From Paenibacillus ihbetae (GTDB lineage Bacteria > Bacillota > Bacilli > Paenibacillales > Paenibacillaceae): a stretch of 64,000 bases of DNA. The position numbers were made by a program, and so were the translations under genes. Positions 27,341 through 36,913 of this stretch are shown one piece after another. The notes under the pieces are model-generated. The model was given only the letters and a program-made list of their open reading frames with translations. It searched no databases and had not been told where the DNA came from. The stretch is taken from positions 3,388,501 through 3,452,500 of the forward strand of contig NZ_CP016809.1 in NCBI RefSeq assembly GCF_002741055.1. Direction: 5' to 3'. Numbering within the stretch: the stretch's first letter is position 1; each line of letters begins with the position of its first letter.

Positions 27341-30300
27341 TTACTGCCCTGATTTCTTGCCCAGCCGGCGATGCTCCGGGATGACGAAGGACACGGACGT
27401 GCCTTCACCCGGACGGCTGACGATGGTCAATCCTTGGCCATACATTTGAATCAGCCGGCGGTTCGTGTTCGGTATACCGATCCCTCGCAGCTCCTTCCCG
27501 GCGGGGTTTAACAGCTCGGCTACCTTATCCGCCTCCATCCCGCTGCCGTTGTCGATGACTTCAATCAGCACCCCTCCGCTTTGGCGCTTGATCCGAATCC
27601 GGACCCTTCCGCCCTGATGACGACGAAGGATTCCATGCTTGACGGCATTCTCCACCAGCGGCTGAATCGACAGCGGCGGAAGACGCAGCTGGATGCCCGG
27701 GTCGACCTCCCAGTCGGCTGACAATCGCTCGCGGAACCGTTCCTGCTCAATATACAAGTAGGCTTTGACAAGCTCGAGCTCGTACGTGATATCCACCAGC
27801 TTGCCCGTGTTCAGAAAATCGAAGCTGATCCGCAGGAACGAAGCGAACGCACCCGCCAGATGCTGCATCTTCTTGGTGTCGATCTCGCTCAGCGCCATGA
27901 TGGAATTCAGCGTATTAAACAGGAAATGAGGCTGGATTTGTGCCTGAAGATAGGCGGCCTCGATCCGCAAGCGCTCGCGGACCGAATGCCGGAGCATGAT
28001 CAACGCACGGATCCGGTATTTTAACTCCGTTGCATCGACAGGCTTGGTCATATAATCATTGGCGCCCGACGCGAATCCCGTATAGATGTCCTCAGGCTGA
28101 CTTCGGGCGGTAAGCAGCAGAATCGGCAGCTCCGCTACCGAGTAATGCTCCCGGACGCGCTTCGTCAATTCATAGCCGGACATTTGAGGCATCATGACAT
28201 CCGCGATGAGCAGATCCCATGTCTGTGTTCCCAGATGCTCCAGCACTTCCAGCCCTGAACCGGCTGTGGTGATGTGGTATGGCTCTGAAGAAAGGATGCC
28301 CAGAAGCACCTTCAGGTTAACCGGGTCATCATCGACGACTAGAATGCTTGCTTGGCCATCGCCTCCCATCGACGGATCGAAGGGTGGCGGCAGCGCCTCG
28401 CGGGTGTCTCCGGCGGCTGACGGGAGCGAGGCGGGCTCACCCTCACTTGGTACCGATTCCTCAGCTGCCTCGAGTCCGGCTGATGCTTCCATTTCGTCGG
28501 CTGACATGGAAAGTCCCGCCCCGCTGGTCCCGGCCTCTGCCAGCGGCAGACTGAACGAGAAGACGGAGCCTGCATCAGGCTCGGAGCTGACGGATATTGT
28601 GCCGCCATGCAGCTCGACCAGCTGCTTGCATATGCTGAGGCCGAGTCCAAACCCTCGGCCGTCATGGACGCCGTGGGAGCCCTGCTCATAAGGAAGAAAG
28701 ATGCGCTCCAGCGTTTCCGTGCTCATGCCGATTCCGGTATCGGATACCTGGATGACAGCCTGGCCGTTCCGAACCGCGGCGGACACCGTCACGCTTCCCT
28801 GATCCGTATATTTGAGCGCGTTATGAATCAAGTTGTACAGAATTTGCACGAGCCGCTTCTCATCGGCCATAACCGGAGGCATCGACTCCGCAATGTCCAT
28901 TCGGAGCCGGATCGGCTTGCCCTCCACCATGAATTGAAGCATGGCGATAACGCCGGGAACGACCGATTGAACGCGCAGGGGCTCGGGAGTCAGCGTAATG
29001 CGGTGGTCCTTCAGCCTGGTGATATCGAGCAGGTCTTCAAGCAAATGGGACATTCGGCGGCTGATCGTGATGAGCAGCTTCATGTCTTCGACGCTGCCCT
29101 TGTTCATGTTCTCCTGTTCCTTGGTGACGACGGATTGGGCAATATTCATAATGCCGTGCAGAGGGGTTCGAAGCTCATGCGACGTGTTGGCCAGAAATTC
29201 GTCTTTAAGCTTGTCGGCCTTCTGCAGCTGGATGTTCAGCTGGGCGTTCTCCTTGGCATTGCGGATATATTTTTTGAACCAGTATGTCGAGAACCCGATA
29301 ATCGCCGCTATGATATCGACCGGGTAATAGACGGTGGTAATCTCCTTGGCAGACTCCGCCAGGGTCCACAGCTGATTGGTGATCATGCCGGCTGCCGTAA
29401 GCAGCAGGAATAGGATGTCCTGATCCGTTTGCCGCCGGAGGATCATCGTTCCGACCAAATGGACGAGCCCGGCAAGCGGAATCAGATAGAAGAGCGCGAA
29501 CAGCTTAAACTCCATGACACTGTGGACCCAAGACGCCGGGGAAACGACCAGGAAGCCGGTGAACAGGATAAGCCCCCCTGTAAATGCCCGCAGCCAGGTT
29601 CGTCCGGAGACGGGAGAGAGGAATTGCCGGAACAAGAGCAGCATCAGCATGTTCTGCCACAGCAGGGCGATCAGGCGGACCTTAATCCCTCCCGCGTAAT
29701 CGATCGGGAGCCACAGCAGCAGGATATAATCGTTTCCGGCCAGGATCGCGATGCCCGCCGTCAGGGTCAGCAGCCCCGTCATCAGCAGTGCCGGTTCCTG
29801 CCGGTTGAACGCAAACAGAATGCCGGCATAAAGACCGTGCAGCAGCAAGACCATGAAGGTCACCAGCTGGAATCCGATCGAATACCAGCGAACATAATCG
29901 ATCGACGCCGCCGATCCGAAGCGGATCGAGCGGACGATGCCGCCGTTATGCGGCTCGTCGTAATTGGCGACCTGGATGAACAGATCGATTTCGGTCGCGC
30001 CTTCTTCGGAATAGGTGGCCGTATACGAAGCGCTCCTTGGAATATAGTTCTTCTTGTCCTCGGCCAGCTTGCCGAATTCCGGTTCTGCGTAGCCGTTCAT
30101 TTCTACGCGGGAGACGGCCTCGATTCCTTTAATCCATAGGGCGACGGGCTCCTCCAGCGGGTCGATCAAGATGCGGAGCTGGTAAGTTCCGTATCCGTAG
30201 GACGATCCGTTCCCGTCATGAAGCGCGCTGCCCCAGTCCCCGGGAACCTGGACGCTGCGAAAGGGAGCCTCCTCCGCATCCGATCGGGACCGGAACTGAT

Positions 30301-30508
30301 GCGGGTAGAATTGCCATTCTCCATCCAGATAGAACGGGGAGGACGAATTTAAATCCATCCCGCGGAGATCGAGCACACCGTCAACGGCGCGAGGATCGTG
30401 CGAGGTGGAGAACATGTCGGACCAGGCCCATCGCAGGCCGAATAACAAGGCAAGAAATAAGATGATGATCGCAGTATATTTGAGAGATGTTTCATTCCAT
30501 TTTCGCAT
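27341..30508 (-). CDS. Hybrid sensor kinase, 7TM sensor with two kinase modules
   Basis: Predicted 1055-residue membrane signalling protein. An anchor helix near residues 10-30 precedes an extracellular jelly-roll sensor domain (about 45-185) and seven transmembrane helices (195-415), as in 7TMR-DISM receptors. A HisKA domain follows with NTSHELRTPLHGI (phospho-His), then HATPase_c. The receiver domain (about 720-840) has ILVVDDDPVNLKVL and phospho-acceptor Asp in LLIADVMMPQ. The C-terminus is a second, LytS-type kinase: QIQPHFLFNTLNSI plus an ATPase with LVENAVKHG. The partner regulator is not adjacent. The start has no strong SD, so it may lie slightly elsewhere. Confidence 0.9.
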   Translation of the reverse strand: MRKWNETSLKYTAIIILFLALLFGLRWAWSDMFSTSHDPRAVDGVLDLRGMDLNSSSPFYLDGEWQFYPHQFRSRSDAEEAPFRSVQVPGDWGSALHDGNGSSYGYGTYQLRILIDPLEEPVALWIKGIEAVSRVEMNGYAEPEFGKLAEDKKNYIPRSASYTATYSEEGATEIDLFIQVANYDEPHNGGIVRSIRFGSAASIDYVRWYSIGFQLVTFMVLLLHGLYAGILFAFNRQEPALLMTGLLTLTAGIAILAGNDYILLLWLPIDYAGGIKVRLIALLWQNMLMLLLFRQFLSPVSGRTWLRAFTGGLILFTGFLVVSPASWVHSVMEFKLFALFYLIPLAGLVHLVGTMILRRQTDQDILFLLLTAAGMITNQLWTLAESAKEITTVYYPVDIIAAIIGFSTYWFKKYIRNAKENAQLNIQLQKADKLKDEFLANTSHELRTPLHGIMNIAQSVVTKEQENMNKGSVEDMKLLITISRRMSHLLEDLLDITRLKDHRITLTPEPLRVQSVVPGVIAMLQFMVEGKPIRLRMDIAESMPPVMADEKRLVQILYNLIHNALKYTDQGSVTVSAAVRNGQAVIQVSDTGIGMSTETLERIFLPYEQGSHGVHDGRGFGLGLSICKQLVELHGGTISVSSEPDAGSVFSFSLPLAEAGTSGAGLSMSADEMEASAGLEAAEESVPSEGEPASLPSAAGDTREALPPPFDPSMGGDGQASILVVDDDPVNLKVLLGILSSEPYHITTAGSGLEVLEHLGTQTWDLLIADVMMPQMSGYELTKRVREHYSVAELPILLLTARSQPEDIYTGFASGANDYMTKPVDATELKYRIRALIMLRHSVRERLRIEAAYLQAQIQPHFLFNTLNSIMALSEIDTKKMQHLAGAFASFLRISFDFLNTGKLVDITYELELVKAYLYIEQERFRERLSADWEVDPGIQLRLPPLSIQPLVENAVKHGILRRHQGGRVRIRIKRQSGGVLIEVIDNGSGMEADKVAELLNPAGKELRGIGIPNTNRRLIQMYGQGLTIVSRPGEGTSVSFVIPEHRRLGKKSGQ

Positions 30509-30649
30509 AATACGATAGATTTCGACATATCAGGCAAGGAATCCTTTTCCCTGCGGGAAGGTCTTTGGTCTTTGGCTGTTTATTTGTTTGAGTTCCGGTC
30601 CCTCCGGGTACTGGTACTACGAGTACATCAATCGTGCAGAAAGGAGCGG

Positions 30650-31156
30650 ATGACAGTGGACACACAGGTCAGATCTTTCTTCGTGAGGGACGATGGAGAA
30701 GTTCCGAATCATCCGGATTTGCCGGTGATCGTGTACGAGGGCGTGTTTGCGGATTACCCGGCCGGAATCGAAGCCGCCTTTAACCGTCATCAGTGGACGG
30801 GCAGCTGGACGGGGGGGATCTACGATTACCACCATTACCACAGCAATACGCATGAAGTGCTGGGCGTGCAATCCGGCAGCGCAACGGTGCTGATCGGCGG
30901 CGATGCCGGGGAGCGGGTGACCCTCGCCACAGGCGACGTGATCGTGCTGCCGGCCGGAACGGCGCATATGCTGCTGGACGCCAGTCCGGATTTTGCGGTG
31001 GTGGGTGCCTACCCCGGCGGAATCACGCCTAATATGCGGGAGCGGAATCCGACCGATCGGGCGCAGGCCATATCGGAGATCCGGAGCGTTCCGGTTCCGC
31101 CTATGGACCCGGTCTACGGCGAGGAAGGACCGCTGCTGCACAAATGGGTGAAGTAG
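30650..31156 (+). CDS. YjlB-like cupin protein
   Basis: Predicted 168-residue cytoplasmic cupin. The core motif 1 is YHHYHSNTHEVLGV with metal-type histidines and a Glu, and motif 2 is GDVIVLPAGTAHML. The overall pattern resembles B. subtilis YjlB, whose function is unknown. The start is ATG 30650 or GTG 30656: AAGGAG is only 3 bases from the ATG and 9 from the GTG. Expressed divergently from the hybrid kinase. Confidence 0.85.
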   Translation: MTVDTQVRSFFVRDDGEVPNHPDLPVIVYEGVFADYPAGIEAAFNRHQWTGSWTGGIYDYHHYHSNTHEVLGVQSGSATVLIGGDAGERVTLATGDVIVLPAGTAHMLLDASPDFAVVGAYPGGITPNMRERNPTDRAQAISEIRSVPVPPMDPVYGEEGPLLHKWVK

Positions 31157-31180
31157 CGGGTTTCGATGATGGAATGGACG

Positions 31181-31227
31181 AAAGAGGCTCGGTCATCTGT
31201 GGCGTACAGACGGCCGGCCTCTTTTTC
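31181..31227 (+). terminator. Terminator of cupin gene
   Basis: Stem AAAGAGGC..GG / CCGGCCTCTTT with a bulge and long loop, followed by T run. Confidence 0.7.
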
Positions 31228-31248
31228 GTGAGGGGACTTTGGTGGTGA

Positions 31249-31593
31249 TTATTGGACAAGCAGAGTAACGGACAGCACGAGCATCAGCATTGCATTGATG
31301 GCCATGATTGGTTTATGCTTGGCTCGAAAAAGATGGGCGTGAACGGCTCCGATCATCAACACGGCAAACAGGGCGGCGGCATAAATGCTGTTTTCCGGTG
31401 CCCAAAAGGCCGTAATCATGAGCGCAGCGCCCGCAGCCTCCAGTCCGGCGACTGCATACATTCCCCAGAAAGGGTAGCGGTATTCGGTCCAGTGCTGCAC
31501 CATCGACCGGGTACGCAGAAACTTCAGGGAAGCAGAAATGATGAACATGACGATTAATATGCTTTGGAACAGAACGGTCCATATCGGCTCCAT
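31249..31593 (-). CDS. DoxX-like small membrane protein
   Basis: Predicted 114-residue protein with four membrane helices. The spacing and the motif LKFLRTRSMVQHW followed by a Gly-Leu-Glu helix (YAVAGLEAAGAALM) fit the DoxX-like family. These are quinone-linked or redox-associated membrane proteins in some cases, mostly unassigned. Convergent with the cupin gene and divergent from the Crp/Fnr gene at 31707, which could control it. Confidence 0.8.
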   Translation of the reverse strand: MEPIWTVLFQSILIVMFIISASLKFLRTRSMVQHWTEYRYPFWGMYAVAGLEAAGAALMITAFWAPENSIYAAALFAVLMIGAVHAHLFRAKHKPIMAINAMLMLVLSVTLLVQ

Positions 31594-31706
31594 GAAAGAT
31601 CACTCCTTGTCATGAGGTGCGGCTTCACAGCCTCCAAGGAACAGTGTACCCGGGACAAAGAGCTGAGGGATGTAGTCTGGAATACATAGGGGAAGGGTGA
31701 GGTCAG

Positions 31707-32402
31707 ATGGAGTTGATTACGTATCTGTCGAGAGTGGACTTGTTTAAGGGGCTTAGTGAGGAGGAGCTGCAGCAGTTGAACCATATCACGCCGCTTGAAG
31801 TCCGGCCCAGAGGAACCGTGATCGCTTCGCCTTACATGGAGCATAAGGTGCTGTATATCATCAAATCTGGCAGCGTTCGCCTGTATAAGGTTACGGAGGA
31901 CGGGAAGGAGCTGACGCTTGATATTTTAGGGACAGGCCATCTTTTCGGGGAGATTACCTCTTTTCGTTCAGGGGTCCCCTTGTTTGCAGTCACGATGGAG
32001 GACTCCGTCATATGCGAGATGGATAGCGGGCAGTTTCGCAAGGCCATCACCGAGAAGCCTGAGCTCGCCTTAAAGTACATCGAGATCGTCACCGCCAGGC
32101 TGCAGGAAACCGAGGACATGCTGGAATACATGGCTTACGGAAGCGTGCGTAAAAGGCTGCTCTACCTTTTCAATAAGCTTGCGTCGAAATTGAATCCGTC
32201 TGCAAGCAATGAGGATTGGATTCCGATATCGGTGCAAATCACGCACCAGGAGCTGGCGAGCATGACCGGGAGCATTCGGGAAACCGTAACGCCGATTCTG
32301 AACCAGCTTGCGGACGAGGGAATCCTCCGAAGAGAAGGAGCCCGTAAACCGTATTCAATCCATAGGAGCCGGCTGCAGGCTGCGCTATCGGAGTCTAAAT
32401 AA
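31707..32402 (+). CDS. Crp/Fnr-family transcriptional regulator
   Basis: Predicted 231-residue regulator. An N-terminal cyclic-nucleotide-binding-type beta barrel (about 10-125) includes VLYIIKSGSVRLYK and GHLFGEITSF. A long dimerisation helix follows, then a winged helix-turn-helix (about 165-225) with ITHQELASMTGSIRETVTPIL. There is no N-terminal cysteine cluster, so an Fe-S oxygen sensor of the Fnr type is unlikely. The effector is unknown. The divergently transcribed DoxX-like gene is the nearest candidate target. Confidence 0.88.
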   Translation: MELITYLSRVDLFKGLSEEELQQLNHITPLEVRPRGTVIASPYMEHKVLYIIKSGSVRLYKVTEDGKELTLDILGTGHLFGEITSFRSGVPLFAVTMEDSVICEMDSGQFRKAITEKPELALKYIEIVTARLQETEDMLEYMAYGSVRKRLLYLFNKLASKLNPSASNEDWIPISVQITHQELASMTGSIRETVTPILNQLADEGILRREGARKPYSIHRSRLQAALSESK

Positions 32403-32479
32403 CAGGAAGCGAGCGAAAATCTCCCCGGTCGCTGCAGCATCATTTACCTGCTGTAACGAACATGCGGTATCATCACGAA

Positions 32480-32522
32480 AAAGGCTGTGCCCGCGTGAAC
32501 ATCAATGGCAGGCACAGCCTTT
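32480..32522. terminator. Bidirectional terminator
   Basis: 12-bp perfect stem AAAGGCTGTGCC / GGCACAGCCTTT between the convergent Crp/Fnr and deacetylase genes. The minus-strand transcript has the better T run (TTTTT). Confidence 0.85.
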
Positions 32523-32563
32523 CTTTGTCTTGTCGGAGGTCTGCATGCAGGGGCCGGTAATGG

Positions 32564-33961
32564 TTAGCGCAGACTGACAATTTTCAAATCCTGATCCTTC
32601 AGGTACGCAATTATGGCTGGCAGCGCATCGATGACCGCCTGCGACTCGTGAAGAAGAATGATGGAGCCGGAGGGCTCCGTGTGGCGGACATAGTTAAGGA
32701 TCTTGTCCTTATCGCGCGTCAGCCAGTCCTCGGGGTCTTTGTTCCACAGCACGATGCTGCTTCCGTACGAGCGGCTCGCTTCTTCCGTCATCTCGTTGAA
32801 TGCCCCGTATGGCGGCCGGAAAAGTGTAACCGGCTGTTTCGTAATGGCCTCGATGGATTCAGCGGCGCTCTTGATCTGCGCTTTCTGTTCCTCGAAGGTT
32901 AACAGCGGCATGTTCACATGATTCATGGAATGACTGCCAATGGAATAGCCGCTCTCCTGAATGGCCCGAACCGCGGCGGGATGCTTGTCTACATTCTGAC
33001 CGACAAAGAAGAAAGTGCCGCCGACCTGATGCTCCTTCAGCACCTTCATAATTTTCGCCGAGTATTTGGATGGTCCGTCATCAAAGGTCAAAGCGACATA
33101 GCCCTTCGGAAGGCTGTAGGTGATGGCATCCTTAAGCTCGAAGGACGGAAGCTCTGCCTGCTGCTTCAGCTCTGGCTGCTTCTTAAACGCGGTCTGCGGC
33201 TTCGGTTCCATCTGGGGTTCCGTCTGCTGCTTCAACTCCGCCTGCGGCTTCGGCTTCGGCTCGTGGCTGGCTTTTGGCCGGAGCTCTGATTCCAGGCTCC
33301 TTGGAGCGGGGCTCGAAGAAGCCTCAGCCACAGCAGCGGTGTGCCGTACGGACTGGAATGCCGGAAGGGCTGTCCCGGTTGTAAAGGCTGGAGCGCCCGG
33401 CGACTCCGCTACCTGGAGGGACGGGGCATCGAACGAGCCCAATAACAGGATCGACAGCATGCTGAGGGCCGAGATGGCGGTTCGCCTCAGCGGCATTCGT
33501 TGCTTTTTGGGCTTCTTCTTGTCTCTGTTCCGTTTTTCTTCCTGCTGCAAGGTCACTGCCTCCCGCTCCTCGTATGCCAGGGACAGAAAAGGCAGCGCCT
33601 GAATCCCGTTCAGATGCTGAACGCGGTGAATAGAATCAAGATTATGTATAAATGCTTCGGAGCAGAGGAATGGATAGCGGATGCTCTGATCGCGGCGTGT
33701 TTTGGTGATATAGCCGATGTACAGCCGACGATTAACATCCCATGCGGTATGCCGGGACAGCCGGTATTTATGAGTTCCGTCAAAATCCGTAACCGCCAGC
33801 AGGCTCTCCGCAGTCGCGTGATCGATGGCCCAGATCCAGACCCGTTCAAACGCCGGCTCGGCTTGTGACTCGGGGACCGATAGCCGGATTCGCATACCAT
33901 ACTGACCTTCATGCTGTTCAATGTCTTGCAATTCAATCACTTTTCCGTAAAAGACGGACAT
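32564..33961 (-). CDS. Membrane-anchored NodB-type polysaccharide deacetylase
   Basis: Predicted 465-residue enzyme removing N-acetyl groups from cell-wall or surface glycans. Residues 1-160 have no signal sequence and should be cytoplasmic; a helix near 163-182 then crosses the membrane, followed by a Pro/Glu/Lys-rich linker. The NodB domain (about 285-465) has the catalytic TFDDGPS, metal histidines in SHSMNH, RPPYG, and LLHES. It lies 36 bases after the coiled-coil gene on the same strand, and SD AAAGGAGA precedes the ATG. The cytoplasmic N-terminal domain is not one I recognise. Confidence 0.88.
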   Translation of the reverse strand: MSVFYGKVIELQDIEQHEGQYGMRIRLSVPESQAEPAFERVWIWAIDHATAESLLAVTDFDGTHKYRLSRHTAWDVNRRLYIGYITKTRRDQSIRYPFLCSEAFIHNLDSIHRVQHLNGIQALPFLSLAYEEREAVTLQQEEKRNRDKKKPKKQRMPLRRTAISALSMLSILLLGSFDAPSLQVAESPGAPAFTTGTALPAFQSVRHTAAVAEASSSPAPRSLESELRPKASHEPKPKPQAELKQQTEPQMEPKPQTAFKKQPELKQQAELPSFELKDAITYSLPKGYVALTFDDGPSKYSAKIMKVLKEHQVGGTFFFVGQNVDKHPAAVRAIQESGYSIGSHSMNHVNMPLLTFEEQKAQIKSAAESIEAITKQPVTLFRPPYGAFNEMTEEASRSYGSSIVLWNKDPEDWLTRDKDKILNYVRHTEPSGSIILLHESQAVIDALPAIIAYLKDQDLKIVSLR

Positions 33962-33997
33962 GCTGGATCTCCTTTCTCTTGCTGCGGATCCGCGGAA

Positions 33998-34735
33998 TTA
34001 CTCCGGCATCTGCGTCGTTGAAGTCTTGGGTGCGAAGGAGAAGCCCATTCTCTCGGTAAAGTCCTGAATCGTCTGCAAGAGCTCTGCTTTTTCGTCGGCG
34101 ATCTTCCGATATTGCTCGGCGTATTTCTGATTCTCGATCTGCAGCTCCCGGATTTTGTCCTCCAGCTCATTAATCTTGAGCATGCTCTGGTACTGGGCAT
34201 TCGTGGACTCCTCATACAGCTTCCCGTATTTCGCCGTTTCCGTCTCCAGCTGCCCGGACAGCTTCTCATAAGCCAGGTTGGAGCTGAGCTGGAATTCCTT
34301 ATAGTCCTCAAGCAGCTGATCATAACCCATCTGTTTGTGGGTCAGCGTGTTTTCAAGCTCGCGGATTTCCTTGCTCTTCTCCTGGATCAGCTGGTCCTTT
34401 TTGATATGCTCCTGCTTCAGGCGCTGGATCGTCTCGTTGGCTGCTGCCAGCTGATCCTCCAGACCGTTGTTTCTATAAGACAGCAACTGTCGTTCCTTGA
34501 GTATGTTTTCAATCGAAACGATGACGTCCAGCACAATTTTATCCTGGTTATTCTTCGATAACAGGGATTTCTGATGGTCTGCCGAGGGCTGGGCAGGATT
34601 TGCGGGCCCGGATGCTTCCAGCACCGATTCGGCCGGGGCGTGGACCGGAGCCGGCTCCACAGGTTCCTTCTCTGATGGGGCTTGCGGGGCAAGCACGCTC
34701 TTAAACCATCCTTTTTTCTCAGTATCTCTGGCCAA
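33998..34735 (-). CDS. Coiled-coil protein of unknown function
   Basis: Predicted 245-residue protein. The TTG at 34735 is favoured since AGGAGAGG lies about 7-10 bases upstream. A Pro/Ala-rich disordered segment (about 20-60) is followed by an almost continuous coiled coil (75-230) rich in Gln, Glu and Lys heptads. No signal peptide or catalytic motif. The 36-base gap to the membrane deacetylase suggests an operon, and the protein may scaffold that enzyme's cytoplasmic domain; this is inference. Confidence 0.7.
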   Translation of the reverse strand: MARDTEKKGWFKSVLAPQAPSEKEPVEPAPVHAPAESVLEASGPANPAQPSADHQKSLLSKNNQDKIVLDVIVSIENILKERQLLSYRNNGLEDQLAAANETIQRLKQEHIKKDQLIQEKSKEIRELENTLTHKQMGYDQLLEDYKEFQLSSNLAYEKLSGQLETETAKYGKLYEESTNAQYQSMLKINELEDKIRELQIENQKYAEQYRKIADEKAELLQTIQDFTERMGFSFAPKTSTTQMPE

Positions 34736-34892
34736 AAAATATCCTCTCCTAATCAACGATTGTTCGGTGGCACCTCATCACGGTCTGATCCTTCCGGTCT
34801 ATATAAATCATCGGCTGAATGGGCCCAAAAACTTTGCCTTGATTCGTTGACAGGCAAGCGTTGAGCTTATGGCGAAGAGTTGCAGGCATGAG

Positions 34893-34914
34893 AAAAAAAC
34901 CCCATTGCTGGGGG
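34893..34914 (-). terminator. Terminator of GDPD-like gene
   Basis: On the minus strand CCCCA-GCAA-TGGGG is followed by seven T, about 30 bases after the stop. Short stem but stable GNRA-type loop. Confidence 0.65.
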
Positions 34915-34945
34915 TATAGCCGAAGCAAGCGCTCTTGCTCCATGT

Positions 34946-35926
34946 TCATTTCTTGATCGTTAGTTCCGGTGCGATGACATCCACCCGATTGGTCCAAATG
35001 CCGCCGCTGTAGTTCTTCGGCAGCCGCTTCAGATCTTCGGCCGTATCGAAGCCTTCCGACCAGCCGCCGTCTCCGGCGACCAGAATGACCCTTGTGTTGA
35101 TCCGATCCATCCGGTTCAGGAATTTATCGGGCCAGCCCCACAAGTAAGGGGCGTACTTCTCGGGAATATGCAGCTGGGTATTGCGGCAGACCGACGGCAT
35201 ATAGCCGCTCCAGCCGGCACCGATATAAGAGATGAGGCAGCTCTTCAGGGAATCCATCGACATGACCCGAAGCGCAGGGAGCCTCGACTTGAGCTCGCCG
35301 ATCGGCGCATCGTCGCCATATACCGTGAGCCTGTTTAGGCGCTCTTCCGGCAGCTGGGCGAGATAAGCGGCCAGAAGTTCCCCTTCGCCGGCATCCTGGC
35401 TTTTAATATGGATCAAAAATTCACCGTCAGGAAATGCAGCCAGCACCTCCGATAGGGACGGCATGAGCCCGACGCCCTTTCCCCGGAACGGATAGGTGGC
35501 TCCCTGATCCGCCGTGTAGCCGTAGCCGATATCGATGTTTTTCAGCTGCTCCATGGTATAATCCTTGACCGAGCCGTGTGCATTGGTCCGGCATTCCAGC
35601 GTCCAGTCGTGGAATACGGCGAACTGGCCGTCCTTTGTCGGCTTAATGTCCAGCTCCACGATATCCGCGCCGGCATCGAAGGCTGCCTTCATGGACGGTA
35701 TGGTGTTCTCCAGAAAGGCATGCTCCGGTATGTAAATACGTGAAGCGGTACATGTATCGGATTCAATTCCCTCCATCGGAAAGGTTTGGCCGATCCCCCG
35801 ATGCGCGAGCAGCAAGGGCTCTCCTTCGCGTTCCTTGGTGAACACCGACGAGTTGTTAACATACAGAAATCCGAGTATGATGAGAATAACCAGAATGACG
35901 TTCCTCCAGCTTTTTCGAATACGCAT
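34946..35926 (-). CDS. Glycerophosphodiester phosphodiesterase-family protein
   Basis: Predicted 326-residue protein with an N-terminal membrane anchor (VILVILIILGFLYVNN) and an extracellular TIM-barrel domain. Family motifs are present: LLAHRG near residue 40, ENTIPSMKAAFDAGADIVELDI and FHDWTLE, giving the His/Glu/Asp metal and catalytic residues. It would hydrolyse glycerophosphodiesters or related phosphodiesters such as teichoic-acid fragments at the cell surface. The segment between HRG and ENT is longer than usual and contains Cys. SD GGGGGATT precedes the ATG. Confidence 0.83.
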   Translation of the reverse strand: MRIRKSWRNVILVILIILGFLYVNNSSVFTKEREGEPLLLAHRGIGQTFPMEGIESDTCTASRIYIPEHAFLENTIPSMKAAFDAGADIVELDIKPTKDGQFAVFHDWTLECRTNAHGSVKDYTMEQLKNIDIGYGYTADQGATYPFRGKGVGLMPSLSEVLAAFPDGEFLIHIKSQDAGEGELLAAYLAQLPEERLNRLTVYGDDAPIGELKSRLPALRVMSMDSLKSCLISYIGAGWSGYMPSVCRNTQLHIPEKYAPYLWGWPDKFLNRMDRINTRVILVAGDGGWSEGFDTAEDLKRLPKNYSGGIWTNRVDVIAPELTIKK

Positions 35927-36116
35927 GATTCAATCCCCCAAAATCGTTACAGTTAAGAGCCGATCGTTTCGGCTTCCTCTATATCTCTAGCTTCATTCTC
36001 TTTATCCATGTTAGTGATTTTGGGCGCATACTCAATGGCTGGAGCATAACAATTGCATAATAGCGATCTGATAAATGAAGCAAAGCATGGTGATATTACG
36101 ATAAACAGGAGGTAGC

Positions 36117-36818
36117 ATGATGGATAGATCCTCCTACTTGATGGTGGAACGGGGGAACCCGTACGAGCGCGGGGATGTCATCCCTTTGACACGATCGATG
36201 ACGGTGCTTGGACGCAAGGGCAAGCAGTGGGACCCGGATATCACGTTCGATAATGTGTACGTGTCCCGCAAGCACGCAGCCCTGATCCACCGGGATGGAC
36301 AATTCAGCATAAAGGATCTGAACAGCAAGCATGGAACCTTCGTCAACCAGCAGCGGCTGGAGCCGAACGGGGAAGCTCCGCTGCAGCACGGGGATTACGT
36401 AGCACTGGCCGGTGATCTGGTCGTGTTAACCTTCTCGGTGCTGCGAATGGATGAGACGATGGATATTACGCCGCTCATGAAACAGCTGGCGGCTGCCGAG
36501 GATACCGGAGGCATAACGCTTAATCCATATAAGCAGGAGCTCGTTCACGGGAGAACGGTGATTGCCTTCTCGGAAAAAGAATATAAATGCGTTGAACTTC
36601 TGCTTCATCACAAGGAGCAGTTTGTATCCAAAGAGCAGCTGAAGCTGCTGGTCTGGCCCGAGCGGGAAGCGGGGCCGGATGGCGTGCCGGATGTGAGCGC
36701 AGAGGAGATGAATGCCCTCATCTACCGGGTACGGAAGAAAACGCGCGGACCGCTCGGGATTGAGAGCATCCGGGGCAAAGGTTATATTCTTCACATTCAG
36801 GCGGATGATGAAGGGTAA
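36117..36818 (+). CDS. FHA-domain winged-helix regulator
   Basis: Predicted 233-residue cytoplasmic protein. An FHA phosphothreonine-binding domain (about 10-105) has the hallmark VLGRKG, VSRKHAAL and LNSKHGTFVN. A C-terminal OmpR-type winged helix (about 135-230) has EKEYKCVELLLHH and IYRVRKKT with GIESIRGKGYIL. It resembles a response regulator in which the receiver is replaced by an FHA domain, so Ser/Thr kinase signalling is likely. A kinase gene is not seen nearby. ATG 36117 or 36120 both suit SD AGGAGG. Confidence 0.88.
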   Translation: MMDRSSYLMVERGNPYERGDVIPLTRSMTVLGRKGKQWDPDITFDNVYVSRKHAALIHRDGQFSIKDLNSKHGTFVNQQRLEPNGEAPLQHGDYVALAGDLVVLTFSVLRMDETMDITPLMKQLAAAEDTGGITLNPYKQELVHGRTVIAFSEKEYKCVELLLHHKEQFVSKEQLKLLVWPEREAGPDGVPDVSAEEMNALIYRVRKKTRGPLGIESIRGKGYILHIQADDEG

Positions 36819-36867
36819 CGGTGTCAGGACAAGCAGCAGATGATTATGAAGAGTTACGCAGACAACA

Positions 36868-36906
36868 AACAAGCTCTTCCTCTAATAGAGGACAGGGCTT
36901 GTTTTT
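36868..36906. terminator. Terminator between FHA regulator and methyltransferase
   Basis: Stem AACAAGC / GCTTGTT with inner CCTC/GAGG pairing and T run on the plus strand; convergent genes so it may serve both. Confidence 0.75.
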
Positions 36907-36913
36907 GTATGTT

